Assembly: GCF_000214375.1 (NCBI RefSeq) | Contig: NC_015578.1 | Location: 3,968,001-4,032,000 of the forward strand | Direction of reading: 5' to 3' | Length of the DNA: 64,000 nucleotides | DNA from: Treponema primitia ZAS-2 | GTDB taxonomy: Bacteria; Spirochaetota; Spirochaetia; Treponematales; Breznakiellaceae | Shown here: piece by piece, positions 42,104 through 50,042 of the stretch | Position numbering within the stretch: the stretch's first letter is position 1 | Layout: every line of letters begins with the position of its first letter | The notes under the pieces: model-generated | Seen by the model: only the letters and a program-made list of their open reading frames with translations | Told to the model about the DNA's origin: nothing | The model's database searches: none | Made by a program: the position numbers and the translations under genes

Positions 42104-43045
42104 CTAGGGGTGGAGGCAATCCCTTTTGTCATTATAAATTATTTTGCATTTTTCATAAATATGTAGTGGAGACAATCCATACATTCTCTTTAAATCCTGA
42201 TGCCATCCATAATCATTACAAAAAGTATCATTAAATCCCATAATATCAAATATGACAGTAACACCTGCCTTACATAAAACTTCACTAACGGCACACCCCA
42301 ATCCTCCTATAACATTATGCTCTTCGACGGTAATAACCTTTTTCGTTTTCAGAGCAGATTTAATAATTGATTCTTTATCAATAGGTTTTATTGTTGACAT
42401 ATTAATAATTTCCGCAGTTATGTCATCTTTCTTCAACATTTCCGCAGCTTCAATTACATCTGCAATAATAGAACCTGTGGAGATTATTGTTATATCTTCC
42501 CCCTCAGACATCAATGTGCTTTTACCTATTTCAAATGGCGAGATACTTTCATATATTTCTCGCTCAAAAGCTTTCCCTAAACGAATATAAACAGGACCGT
42601 TATAATCTACACTTTTTTCCAAAACAACTGAAACTTCTTTTGGACTTCCGGGAGAAACTAATATCAAATTAGGTAATGCCCGTAAAGCCGCAATATCTTC
42701 AGTTGAATGATGAGTTGGACCAAGAGTATTTGCAATAACACCAGCAGCCAATCCAATTATTTTTACATTGCGTTTCTGAAGACATATATCATCACGGATA
42801 AATTCCAATGCACGGTAGGCCAAGAAACTATTAAGCGCATATACAAGGGGGATATATCCTTCCTTCGCAAATCCTGCAGATATTGCAATCATATTAGATT
42901 CAGCAATGCCAAAATCAAAAAATCTATCCGGGTATTTATTTTTTATTTTTTTATATTCAGATAAATCACTATCAGATACTAAAAATACAATTTTAGAATT
43001 TGCGCCTAAGAGATCATAAATATATTTTTCAAATACTTTTCTCAT
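42104..43045 (-). CDS. Transketolase, C-terminal subunit
   Basis: A 313-aa pyrimidine-binding half of transketolase: FDFGIAESNMIAISAGFAKEG with the catalytic Glu, LGPTHHSTEDIAALRALPNL, then the C-terminal domain VITVEEHNVIGGLGCAVSEVLCK. Together with the N-terminal half encoded upstream (four-base overlap) it would form a thiamine diphosphate enzyme that moves two-carbon ketol units. Split transketolases of this type occur beside carbohydrate clusters and may build an unusual branched or higher sugar rather than serve central metabolism. Confidence 0.9.
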   Translation of the reverse strand: MRKVFEKYIYDLLGANSKIVFLVSDSDLSEYKKIKNKYPDRFFDFGIAESNMIAISAGFAKEGYIPLVYALNSFLAYRALEFIRDDICLQKRNVKIIGLAAGVIANTLGPTHHSTEDIAALRALPNLILVSPGSPKEVSVVLEKSVDYNGPVYIRLGKAFEREIYESISPFEIGKSTLMSEGEDITIISTGSIIADVIEAAEMLKKDDITAEIINMSTIKPIDKESIIKSALKTKKVITVEEHNVIGGLGCAVSEVLCKAGVTVIFDIMGFNDTFCNDYGWHQDLKRMYGLSPLHIYEKCKIIYNDKRDCLHP

Positions 43046-43878
43046 AATTCCTCAAAATCTTTTTTAGTTATCCCCAATTGTTCAATAATGATATTCAATT
43101 CTTCTTCAATTGGTACTCTTCCATGCCAATTCTCTTTATCTTCGCATAATGGGATCCCCTTCCCCTTGATTGTATGCAAAATAATTGCGCGTGGTTTTAT
43201 CGGCAAATTGAATTTATCAACTTTCAAAACACTTATTAAATCATTATAATTATGCCCATTTGCTGAAACAACATCAAAGCCAAATGCTTCCAGTTTTTTA
43301 TCCAATGGATCAATATTCATTACTTCAGAGATTCTTCCATTAACTTGTCTGCCATTATAATCAATAATCCATATTAAATTATTTAATTTAAAATTTGTAA
43401 TCGACATTGCGGCTTCCCAAATACACCCTTCCTGACATTCCCCGTCTCCTGTCAAAACATAGGTTAAATGCGATGCTTTCTTTAATTTTGCAGATAAAGC
43501 TATCCCAACTCCAAAAGACAATCCATGTCCCAAAGATCCGGTTGCACCTTCAATTCCCGGGATTTTTGGCGTTGGTTCCGCGCCAAAAATTGTACCGGGT
43601 TTACAAAAAGTCATTAATGAATTCCATTGAAAAAATCCTGCCTCGCATAAAACATTATACAATGCCAATGCAGCATGACCTTTACTTAATATAAATCGAT
43701 CTCTTTCTTCCATTTCCGGGTCTTGGTTATTAAATTGTAATATATCTCCAAAATATAATGTGATCAAAATATCGAGCGCTGAAAGTGAAGATGTAATATG
43801 TCCACCTTTACCCAACCAACATAATTTTATAATTTTTCTCCTTAAATTAATTGCAATTTTATCTAAATCATTTTTCAT
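43042..43878 (-). CDS. Transketolase, N-terminal subunit
   Basis: A 278-aa thiamine diphosphate-binding half: GHITSSLSALDILITLYFG, LSKGHAALALYNVL, GSLGHGLSFGVGIALSAKL, and the ThDP motif LTGDGECQEGCIWEAAMSI followed by IIDYNGRQVNG. It is paired with the C-terminal subunit downstream through an ATGA overlap. Confidence 0.92.
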   Translation of the reverse strand: MKNDLDKIAINLRRKIIKLCWLGKGGHITSSLSALDILITLYFGDILQFNNQDPEMEERDRFILSKGHAALALYNVLCEAGFFQWNSLMTFCKPGTIFGAEPTPKIPGIEGATGSLGHGLSFGVGIALSAKLKKASHLTYVLTGDGECQEGCIWEAAMSITNFKLNNLIWIIDYNGRQVNGRISEVMNIDPLDKKLEAFGFDVVSANGHNYNDLISVLKVDKFNLPIKPRAIILHTIKGKGIPLCEDKENWHGRVPIEEELNIIIEQLGITKKDFEEL

Positions 43879-43923
43879 AATTTTATTACTTTCTTTTTAT
43901 AATTAATTATAGCGAAGCCACAA

Positions 43924-44799
43924 CTATTTATAACTCTCATAAGCTTCTTTTAACCCCTCATAATAATCTATTTTAATACCATCATAATTTTTTACTAACA
44001 GATTATTATTGTAAATCGTATTATGATATATTTTTTCATTTATAATATTTTCAATCATCAAATTTTTTCCACTTATTTTTATCAAAATATCAATTAATGT
44101 TTTTATTGATATATTCTGATCCGAAACAATATTAATTATCTTATCATCAATTTTCTTAAATAATGATTGGTAAATTACTCTTGAACAGTCAGATACATTG
44201 ACAAAAGACTTCAATTCATTACCGCCATTAAAAACAACTGGATTTTTATTTTCCCTAATATTCTTTATTACCGTCGGGATAATCCACATCTGAGGATCTT
44301 CAGGTCCGTAAAGAACACCCGATCGAAATATTTGATAGTCAATATTATTTTTTTTACAGAATGATTCTATTATTTTTTCACAAAATAATTTAGATGCCCC
44401 ATACATAGTATCTGGTTTTGTTTGTGTAGTTTCATCTATTAAATCATCATTTTTACTATTATATACGCTTATAGAACTAATAAAAATAATTTTAGTCGGC
44501 AGACAAGATAAATTTTCCAATAGGTAATTTGTGGTCATTATATTTTCTGCAACATTATCAACACAATCTAACGATTCGTTACTCTTTGGGCTAAATGCCC
44601 CCATATGTATAAGAACATCAATGTTATGCGGTAATTCATCTCTGCCATACGTATAATTTTTATGTATTATACAATTGTAACCTTCAATATTCTTTGAAAC
44701 TAACAAAAAAATTTTAATGGCATTACTTTTATACTGCTGTATATATTTTAATAAATTTTTCCCCAAAAATCCACTTGCTCCTGTAATTAGAATATTCAT
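43924..44799 (-). CDS. NAD-dependent sugar epimerase/dehydratase family protein
   Basis: A 291-aa extended short-chain dehydrogenase: NILITGASGFLGKNLLKYI, VLIHMGAFSPKSNESL, IIFISSISVYNSK, and the active-site TMYGASKLFCEKII (YxxxK), then FRSGVLYGPEDPQM. It probably acts on a nucleotide sugar as an epimerase or reductase; the substrate is unknown. It lies directly upstream (in transcription) of the split transketolase genes, so it may modify the same sugar. Confidence 0.85.
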   Translation of the reverse strand: MNILITGASGFLGKNLLKYIQQYKSNAIKIFLLVSKNIEGYNCIIHKNYTYGRDELPHNIDVLIHMGAFSPKSNESLDCVDNVAENIMTTNYLLENLSCLPTKIIFISSISVYNSKNDDLIDETTQTKPDTMYGASKLFCEKIIESFCKKNNIDYQIFRSGVLYGPEDPQMWIIPTVIKNIRENKNPVVFNGGNELKSFVNVSDCSRVIYQSLFKKIDDKIINIVSDQNISIKTLIDILIKISGKNLMIENIINEKIYHNTIYNNNLLVKNYDGIKIDYYEGLKEAYESYK

Positions 44800-44887
44800 A
44801 ATGTATGATTCTCCCGTTTTATTTTTTGCCCTTCACCATTCATCAACTGTGGTTTTATATCAATGCCTTAATTACAAAAGTCGTCTT

Positions 44888-45970
44888 TTATAGGTACTTT
44901 AATTTTCTATCCCCCGTTAATATAGGAAAATGTTTTTGAATAATTATTATTGGGATTATAGTTAATAACACATTTACTACTGATACTATCATTATAATCA
45001 TCAAATTTACTTCGATACCAATTATGTTTATAATTCTTAATAAATATCCGTTTAATAATTGATGGAATGCCAATATTATTACTGTTCCATTTGATAATAT
45101 TGTTATTATTTTGCTACAATTACAATATAACTGTGATAAGTTTATTGTCGATATTATTCCTACTATTCCAAATGTATAAAATAATAACCCATCTTTTCCA
45201 TATTGAAAATTATTAATATCTACTCTCCCATTATAATTTACGCCTAATATTATTAGCATATAACCCAATATTGCAATTAGAATTTTGATTAATACCTTCA
45301 ACTTATTTGCGTTTAAGTTATTTGTTTTTATTAAGTTTTTCATTCGTGAAATATTCCCAATGGCATAAAATGGAAATGCTAAAATCGCACAATCAATAGA
45401 TAGTATCAAGCGTTTACTTAGCAATATAAGCATGAATATAATAATAACATCTATCCCCATCCCCATTATATAATACTCAATCCTTTCCTTGACAATCATA
45501 AAAATTATTTTGTGAATTATTTTTACAAAAAATAGACCCCACAGAAACCATAATGGAGGAATAAGCATAATTGAATATGGTGTATTACTGCCTATCCCTA
45601 ATAACATTCCTATAATAGGTTTGCCTAGTGCTGATATAATTGATTCATCTACATATAATTCCTGATGACGTAAAAACACAGCTACAAACCAATATGTATA
45701 ATATAGACTGTATAACAATATATAGGGAATTATTAATACTTTTATTCCCTGTATTATCGTTTCTTTGAAATTCCTATTGTTTTTTTCTAAATAGCCAGAT
45801 ATAAAAAAAAATAATGGCATATGAAATGCCAAAATAAAATTATACATAGTTTCTGGAATCACCGTGTGTCCAAAAACCACCAACCATATTCCAAATGTTT
45901 TTGCGAAGTCAATCCATAATATTCGGGGAGGTTGTTGTGAGGGGGCAACAAGTCCCTTAACGATATTCAA
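44888..45970 (-). CDS. Acyltransferase family 3 membrane protein
   Basis: A 360-aa protein with about ten membrane segments. The N-terminal motif RILWIDFAKTFGIWLVVFGHT matches acyltransferase_3 proteins (the His near residue 35 is catalytic in the family), followed by FHMPLFFFISGYLEKNN. The enzymes O-acetylate sugars of capsules, LPS or Nod factors. The start overlaps the stop of the ATP-grasp gene upstream by four bases. It is distinct from the AlgI/SGNH acetylation system elsewhere in the locus. Confidence 0.9.
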   Translation of the reverse strand: MNIVKGLVAPSQQPPRILWIDFAKTFGIWLVVFGHTVIPETMYNFILAFHMPLFFFISGYLEKNNRNFKETIIQGIKVLIIPYILLYSLYYTYWFVAVFLRHQELYVDESIISALGKPIIGMLLGIGSNTPYSIMLIPPLWFLWGLFFVKIIHKIIFMIVKERIEYYIMGMGIDVIIIFMLILLSKRLILSIDCAILAFPFYAIGNISRMKNLIKTNNLNANKLKVLIKILIAILGYMLIILGVNYNGRVDINNFQYGKDGLLFYTFGIVGIISTINLSQLYCNCSKIITILSNGTVIILAFHQLLNGYLLRIINIIGIEVNLMIIMIVSVVNVLLTIIPIIIIQKHFPILTGDRKLKYL

Positions 45971-47037
45971 AATGTGATAACCTCTTGTTTAATTTCTTTT
46001 CTGGTCATTAATCGGGGCTTTGAATCCATACCCCGCAACCACAAAAGACCGTCTTTTAAAGGATTTATTTTCTTATTCAGCTTAGGGTACTCATTATATA
46101 ACGCCAAATCTTTAAATAATACCGGCATATTCAAGCCAGCCTGGGTAAAAAAAAGAATTGTTGTAAAAAATCGAGATATATTAATCTCAGTCGGATTTGG
46201 AATACCATCTTTATTATAGGTCAAATCAACACCAAAAATACCATGGGGTTTATCGGAAACCGCCTTTATTGATTTAATGGCTATTTCATCAACTAAGATG
46301 TCAGAACAGGTTTCACCTACCTTCGTAACACCGGTAATTCCAGAAGCGCTTCGGTTTCCATGTACCCATCCAGTCCTTTTCCTGGTTTGAGCCACAACCA
46401 ACTCACCTTCATACCATATAGATAACCAGGTTATGGTATCAGCGGTTAACATTTCGGCCGCAACAAAATCACCCCAACCATTATTTCGATTTATCCAGCC
46501 CCGCGCTAATTCAAAATCATTGGTCGGAATTGAACCTTTACCACCGCCGCCTATAGAGGCGGATCTGAGCCAAATATTTCCATCTTTATCGGATAATTTT
46601 TTAAAAGCCTTTTGCAGGTCATTCTCATTTTGTATCATTAAATTTTCAGGAACTGTAATTCCAGCCGATTTGAATCGCAAATACGATTTATATTTATGGA
46701 CACAAATGTCGATAACATCATGTTCAGGCATAAATGTTTTTACACCTAATTCATGGATATAATTTCTTAAAAAAGAAGCGTGATATATTTCTAGATCATT
46801 TTGAAAATGTATAAAATCCGGCTTCTCTTTTTTTATTATTTTTATTAAAACATCTTTGTAATCAGGTGAATTCGCATAAGGTATATAATATTTTCTCTGT
46901 GCATTTGATAAAACCAAATCTGTCGGTTCAGAACCTATTCCAATAATTGTTTCCTTTTTTTCCGATAATAACAATGAATTGATAACACCTTCAGATGGCG
47001 CACCTCCGGCACCACCGATTAATATTTTTTTTAACAT
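45967..47037 (-). CDS. Carbamoyl-phosphate-synthase-like ATP-grasp enzyme
   Basis: A 356-aa ATP-grasp protein: N-terminal Rossmann-type domain (KILIGGAGGAPSEGVINSLL, IIGIGSEPTDLVLSN), YKSYLRFKSAGITVPENLM at the start of the grasp domain, IWLRSASIGGGGKGSIP as the glycine-rich ATP loop, GDFVAAEMLTADTITWLSI and the metal site GVDLTYNKDGIPNPTEINISRF. The group ligates amines to carboxylates via acyl-phosphate. It is coupled by overlap to an acyltransferase gene, so the pair may decorate one sugar. Substrate unknown. Confidence 0.85.
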   Translation of the reverse strand: MLKKILIGGAGGAPSEGVINSLLLSEKKETIIGIGSEPTDLVLSNAQRKYYIPYANSPDYKDVLIKIIKKEKPDFIHFQNDLEIYHASFLRNYIHELGVKTFMPEHDVIDICVHKYKSYLRFKSAGITVPENLMIQNENDLQKAFKKLSDKDGNIWLRSASIGGGGKGSIPTNDFELARGWINRNNGWGDFVAAEMLTADTITWLSIWYEGELVVAQTRKRTGWVHGNRSASGITGVTKVGETCSDILVDEIAIKSIKAVSDKPHGIFGVDLTYNKDGIPNPTEINISRFFTTILFFTQAGLNMPVLFKDLALYNEYPKLNKKINPLKDGLLWLRGMDSKPRLMTRKEIKQEVITF

Positions 47038-47094
47038 AATTTTGCCTTCTTAAAAAGAAAGATAAAATTTAGCAATTCCACCATCATTAAGTAT

Positions 47095-47815
47095 TCACGA
47101 TTTTGCAATAATACAGATTTCACCTACAATATCAGGCATTTTCTCTCCAAGATAAAAAAATGCATCTATCATTTGATTAGTATAATATGTTTCTATTTGC
47201 ATATCAGAGAATGGTTTCAACCAATATCCTCCAGTAACAACCTCATCAAGCCCTGCTTTTATAAAGCATCCCGAAAAAGAATCTATTCCAAATATTCTTC
47301 TGTGTCCATGTCGTTTATCTTTTTCGCCAAAATCATCTAGCCTTGATAGAAGGCCCATTTGTACTGCTGTTTGCCGATGTAAGCTGTTTTTATTAGGAAC
47401 TGCAGCTAATATTACCCCTCGCCCCGTCTTTCTTTAGTCATTTTTTGCATGAACTCAGAATAGAAACCGGATCTAAAATATGCTCAAGAACATGTCCTAA
47501 TATAATATTATCATATTTTTCACTTACAGATGAATTAAATTCTTCAAATATGAAAGTTGCAGCGTTAATACCTGGATATCTATTTTTAATCTGATCGGTA
47601 AATATTGAACTCCCATCAACAACTGTATACCCGTCTGGGCGTATAGGATACAATTTATCTGTCATTATTCCTTCAGCAGGCCCTAGCTCAAGTATGTTTC
47701 CTGGCCTAAGATATCACAGGAATATTTTACAACAATATTCTTGCGTGATTTTGCTTATTCCATGTGAATAAATGGAATTCTTAGCTATTTTTTCCAATCT
47801 TTCTTTTTCTTCCAT
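47095..47815 (-). pseudogene. Degraded SAM-dependent methyltransferase
   Basis: Starting at ATG 47815 (after GAGGAG) the frame reads a class I methyltransferase with motif I ILELGPAEGIMTDKL, VVDGSSIFTDQI and HVLEHILDPVSILSSC. It is broken by TGA codons at 47714-47716 (after CKIFL) and 47438-47440 (a likely lost Trp), then a one-base shift within 47417-47437. Beyond it VPNKNSLHRQTAVQMG, HGHRRIFGIDSF and the end at 47095 follow in a single frame. The intact protein would have about 240 residues. Confidence 0.75.
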
Positions 47816-47831
47816 AAATGCTCCTCGGAAA

Positions 47832-47905
47832 CTACAAGCGTCCTATATATTCGTTTTTCCAAACTGAATATTCTTGATATTCCCTTATATAATCATTCCA
47901 ATGCC
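47832..47905 (-). pseudogene. Tail fragment resembling a third QdtA/FdtA-like gene
   Basis: One frame reads WHWNDYIREYQEYSVWKNEY and stops at 47832. The segment DYIREYQEYSVWK resembles the C-terminal ends of the two intact ketoisomerases next door (DYLRDYESFLKWR and DYILNYTEFLSLR). No upstream part is present, so this is a short and uncertain relic. Confidence 0.35.
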
Positions 47906-47960
47906 ATCGCAACTGTCGCAACTATATAAAATTGTACTATTCTCTGAATATGGAGATTCA

Positions 47961-48398
47961 CTATATTTTTTTTAAATTTAAATTGGCCCGCCATTTTAAA
48001 AAACTTTCATAATCGCGGAGATAATCCATCTCATCATAAGCGTGAGAAGCCAGCACAAGGCAAACAGAACCAGATGAAAAGCTATCTAACTCCCGCCAGA
48101 TACCGGGAACTACTAATAAACCTTGATATGACCGATTTAGGGTGAATACTCGTTTAATATTACCGTCATTTAAGATGACATCAAAACTACCTGATGCCGC
48201 GACAATCAATTGTCTTAACTCTTTGTGGGCATGCCCCCCACGGGATTCTCCTCCAGGGATATCATATAAATAATAAATCCGTTGTACATTAAAAGGAACT
48301 TCTTTTTCATTTTCAACTACTGTCAAATTCCCTTTTTCGCGGTGATTTATTGGTAGTTCTATTATAGAACAATCATATACGGTAGTTATATTCGTCAT
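47961..48398 (-). CDS. QdtA/FdtA-like sugar 3,4-ketoisomerase (copy 1, 145 aa)
   Basis: A small cupin of the WxcM/QdtA/FdtA family: RIYYLYDIPGGESRGGHAHKE, LIVAASGSFDVILNDG, LVVPGIWRELDSFSSGSVCLVLASHAYDEMDYLRDYE. Members convert dTDP-4-keto-6-deoxyglucose to the 3-keto isomer before 3-amination. The metal-free active-site histidines GGHAHK are present. It overlaps the upstream paralogue by four bases (ATGA). Together with the DegT aminotransferase at 40271 it fits a Qui3N/Fuc3N-type sugar. Confidence 0.9.
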   Translation of the reverse strand: MTNITTVYDCSIIELPINHREKGNLTVVENEKEVPFNVQRIYYLYDIPGGESRGGHAHKELRQLIVAASGSFDVILNDGNIKRVFTLNRSYQGLLVVPGIWRELDSFSSGSVCLVLASHAYDEMDYLRDYESFLKWRANLNLKKI

Positions 48399-48793
48399 TT
48401 TCTTAACGACAAAAATTCAGTATAATTAAGAATATAATCATTTTTATTATATTCCACATTCGACACTATCAATGCTAAAGAATTAGTTGAAAAATTGTTT
48501 ATTTCTCTCCAGTATAATTTAGGGACGTACAAACCATAATACGATCTGTTTAAATTATATGTATTTTTTTCTTTTCCATCATCAATGATTACATCAAAAC
48601 TGCCGGATAGAGCTATGATAAATTCCTCATTTTTTTTATATGCATGTCCGCCACGGAATTCCCCACCGGGCACATCATAAATCCAATACGTCCGTTTTAT
48701 CCTAAAAGGGATCTGATTGTCATTTTCAAAAAAAGAAAGGTTTCCTCGTTTGTCTAATATTTTAGGAAGATCAATGATTTGAGGTTTTTGCAT
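48395..48793 (-). CDS. QdtA/FdtA-like sugar 3,4-ketoisomerase (copy 2, 132 aa)
   Basis: Paralogue of the next gene: RTYWIYDVPGGEFRGGHAYKK, FIIALSGSFDVIIDDG, LYVPKLYWREINNFSTNSLALIVSNVEYNKNDYIL. The second active-site histidine of GGHAHK is Tyr here (GGHAYKK). Since FdtA and QdtA differ at a His/Tyr pair that sets C4 stereochemistry, the two copies could make different epimers; a heteromeric enzyme is another possibility. It is the first intact gene of the minus-strand sugar cluster. Confidence 0.88.
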   Translation of the reverse strand: MQKPQIIDLPKILDKRGNLSFFENDNQIPFRIKRTYWIYDVPGGEFRGGHAYKKNEEFIIALSGSFDVIIDDGKEKNTYNLNRSYYGLYVPKLYWREINNFSTNSLALIVSNVEYNKNDYILNYTEFLSLRK

Positions 48794-48902
48794 ATTTAAA
48801 CTATTACTTGTAAAAAAATAATTTATATCGTTATCTAGATGATTGTTTCCGATATAATAGGATAACTACATTTTTTAAAAATTGTTTAACACTCATAAAC
48901 AT

Positions 48903-49210
48903 TTATTTTTTAATAAGATAGACTAAATATCCTGGCAGAATGCAGAACCATGCAAAAAACCGTTTATGTCCTTTGTTCAGTTTTTTTATTGAAAGAACTA
49001 TTTTTTGTTTCGTTTCAAATGAAAATCGAATAAAATTGAGATAATTTTTTACTATTTCAGGAAAATATAAATGCATTTTTTATGGTATTTATTTATTACT
49101 TCCTCAAGATAGAATACCTGACCAGTGGAATGCAATCCTTTTTCATGTGTTGATGCGTGGTAGTTTCCATCATTTACAGACCTTTTTCGGTAAAGGCCTT
49201 TGCCTTGTAT
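48903..49210 (-). pseudogene. Relic of a polysaccharide-cluster gene
   Basis: On the minus strand a coding-like frame reads SVNDGNYHASTHEKGLHSTG and QVFYLEEVINKYHKKC. A one-base shift near 49075 leads into FPEIVKNYLNFIRFSFETKQ, KIVLSIKKLNKGHKRFFAWF and CILPGYLVYLIKK, ending at the TAA at 48903. No start codon belongs to it. I cannot name the family. It fills most of the 420-base gap between the first ketoisomerase gene and vapC and marks decay at the 5' edge of the cluster. Confidence 0.5.
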
Positions 49211-49215
49211 GCGGT

Positions 49216-49611
49216 TTATACCCAATTCTCTAATTTAAGTTTTCTAATTCTCTGAAATTCCTGCACATTATTTGTTACAAAAATATAATCCCGGCTTAAA
49301 GCCTGGGAAGCAAGCTGCATGTCATAAGGGCCTATAACTTCTCCATTCCGTTCCAACTCGGCCAGTATTATCCCGTAAATCTCTGCATCCTTAAGATCAA
49401 AAGGAATTATTTCAAATGATGTCAAAAAATCCCGTAAGGCATTTCTGTTTTTTTCGGGATAGGCGCTTTTGGCAGCCCCATATTCCATTTCAGCTATTGA
49501 TACAGCCGATATTTTTATCTCTGCAGGTTCATGCAGACTAATTTTCTCTATGATCTTTTGCGGCCGTTTATTAATTATATAAATGCAAATATTAGTATCT
49601 AATAAATACAC
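49216..49611 (-). CDS. vapC: VapC-type PIN-domain toxin
   Basis: About 131 aa. PIN-domain acidic residues: Asp in YLLDTNICIYIINKRP, Glu in VSIAEMEYGAAKS, Asp in IGPYDMQLASQALS, and late VTNNVQEFQRI. PIN toxins are Mg-dependent RNases, many cutting initiator tRNA. The start is taken at GTG 49611, four bases after the vapB stop, which places MYLLDTN at the N-terminus as in the family; the frame extends further upstream inside vapB. Confidence 0.92.
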   Translation of the reverse strand: MYLLDTNICIYIINKRPQKIIEKISLHEPAEIKISAVSIAEMEYGAAKSAYPEKNRNALRDFLTSFEIIPFDLKDAEIYGIILAELERNGEVIGPYDMQLASQALSRDYIFVTNNVQEFQRIRKLKLENWV

Positions 49612-49615
49612 GATA

Positions 49616-49840
49616 CTAAAAACGCTTCTGCATCGGAGGTTGATTTCTCCCATCAAAAAGAAAATCATCTGAAAATTCAGTTAGGCTTTTCTTAAATAAT
49701 TCCCATGGATCATTTTTCGGGAAAAGGACTATTGTATTGCCAATTTTATTGATACATAGCTCATCTTCATCAACTTGATATTCCTTGGGAATACGTATTG
49801 CCTGGCTATTTCCGCTTTTAAAAACCTTCGTCATTTGCAT
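49616..49840 (-). CDS. vapB: VapB-type antitoxin
   Basis: About 74 aa with an N-terminal AbrB-like DNA-binding fold, MTKVFKSGNSQAIRIPKEYQ, and a C-terminal toxin-binding tail with WELFKKSLTEFSDDF. It neutralises the PIN toxin and represses its own promoter. The ATG at 49840 is preceded by a GGCGGTGG stretch. The promoter at 49863-49891 overlaps an inverted repeat. Confidence 0.9.
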   Translation of the reverse strand: MQMTKVFKSGNSQAIRIPKEYQVDEDELCINKIGNTIVLFPKNDPWELFKKSLTEFSDDFLFDGRNQPPMQKRF

Positions 49841-49862
49841 TGTACCACCGCCTGTATTATTT

Positions 49863-49891
49863 AGTATATACAGGTGTGTATACAAAGTCAA
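49863..49891 (-). promoter_or_regulatory. vapBC promoter overlapping an inverted repeat operator
   Basis: Minus strand: TTGACT (complement of 49886-49891), 17-base spacer, TATACT (complement of 49863-49868). Within the spacer and -10 box lies GTATA-N10-GTATAC-type dyad symmetry (about 49864-49883, GTATATAC...GTGTATAC), a likely VapB binding site. The leader is about 16 bases. Confidence 0.6.
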
Positions 49892-49920
49892 GGGCCGCAG
49901 CTTGGCCAATTTCTTTAGGT

Positions 49921-49975
49921 TTCTCGATATATCGAGGATTTTCTCGTGATTGCTTGAATATTCTCGATATATCGA
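49921..49975. promoter_or_regulatory. Phased operator array upstream of abiE
   Basis: Two identical 15-bp palindromes, TTCTCGATATATCGA, occupy 49921-49935 and 49961-49975, exactly 40 bases apart. Midway, at 49941, a third TTCTCG begins a degenerate copy (TTCTCGTGATTGCTTGA). Three sites at 20-base steps would sit on one face of the helix. The array lies between divergent vapBC and abiE and just upstream of the abiE promoter; AbiEi-type antitoxins bind inverted repeats to repress their own operon. Confidence 0.6.
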
Positions 49976-49994
49976 AATTTTGTGTTTTTATCCC

Positions 49995-50023
49995 TTGTTT
50001 ATCTCCAGAAAGTATCGTATATT
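49995..50023 (+). promoter_or_regulatory. Candidate abiE promoter
   Basis: TTGTTT (49995-50000), a 17-base spacer and TATATT (50018-50023), leaving a short leader with CCGGAG before the ATG at 50043. The palindrome array ends 20 bases upstream of the -35 box. Confidence 0.45.
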
Positions 50024-50042
50024 TGTACTTACCGGAGATACA

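Noticed and set aside
49907-49980. Possible CRISPR-like repeat unit (TTCTCGATATATCGA twice)
   Set aside because: Only two full copies with a degenerate third, too short, palindromic and located at a TA promoter; an operator array is the better reading. No CRISPR array or cas gene is seen in the window.
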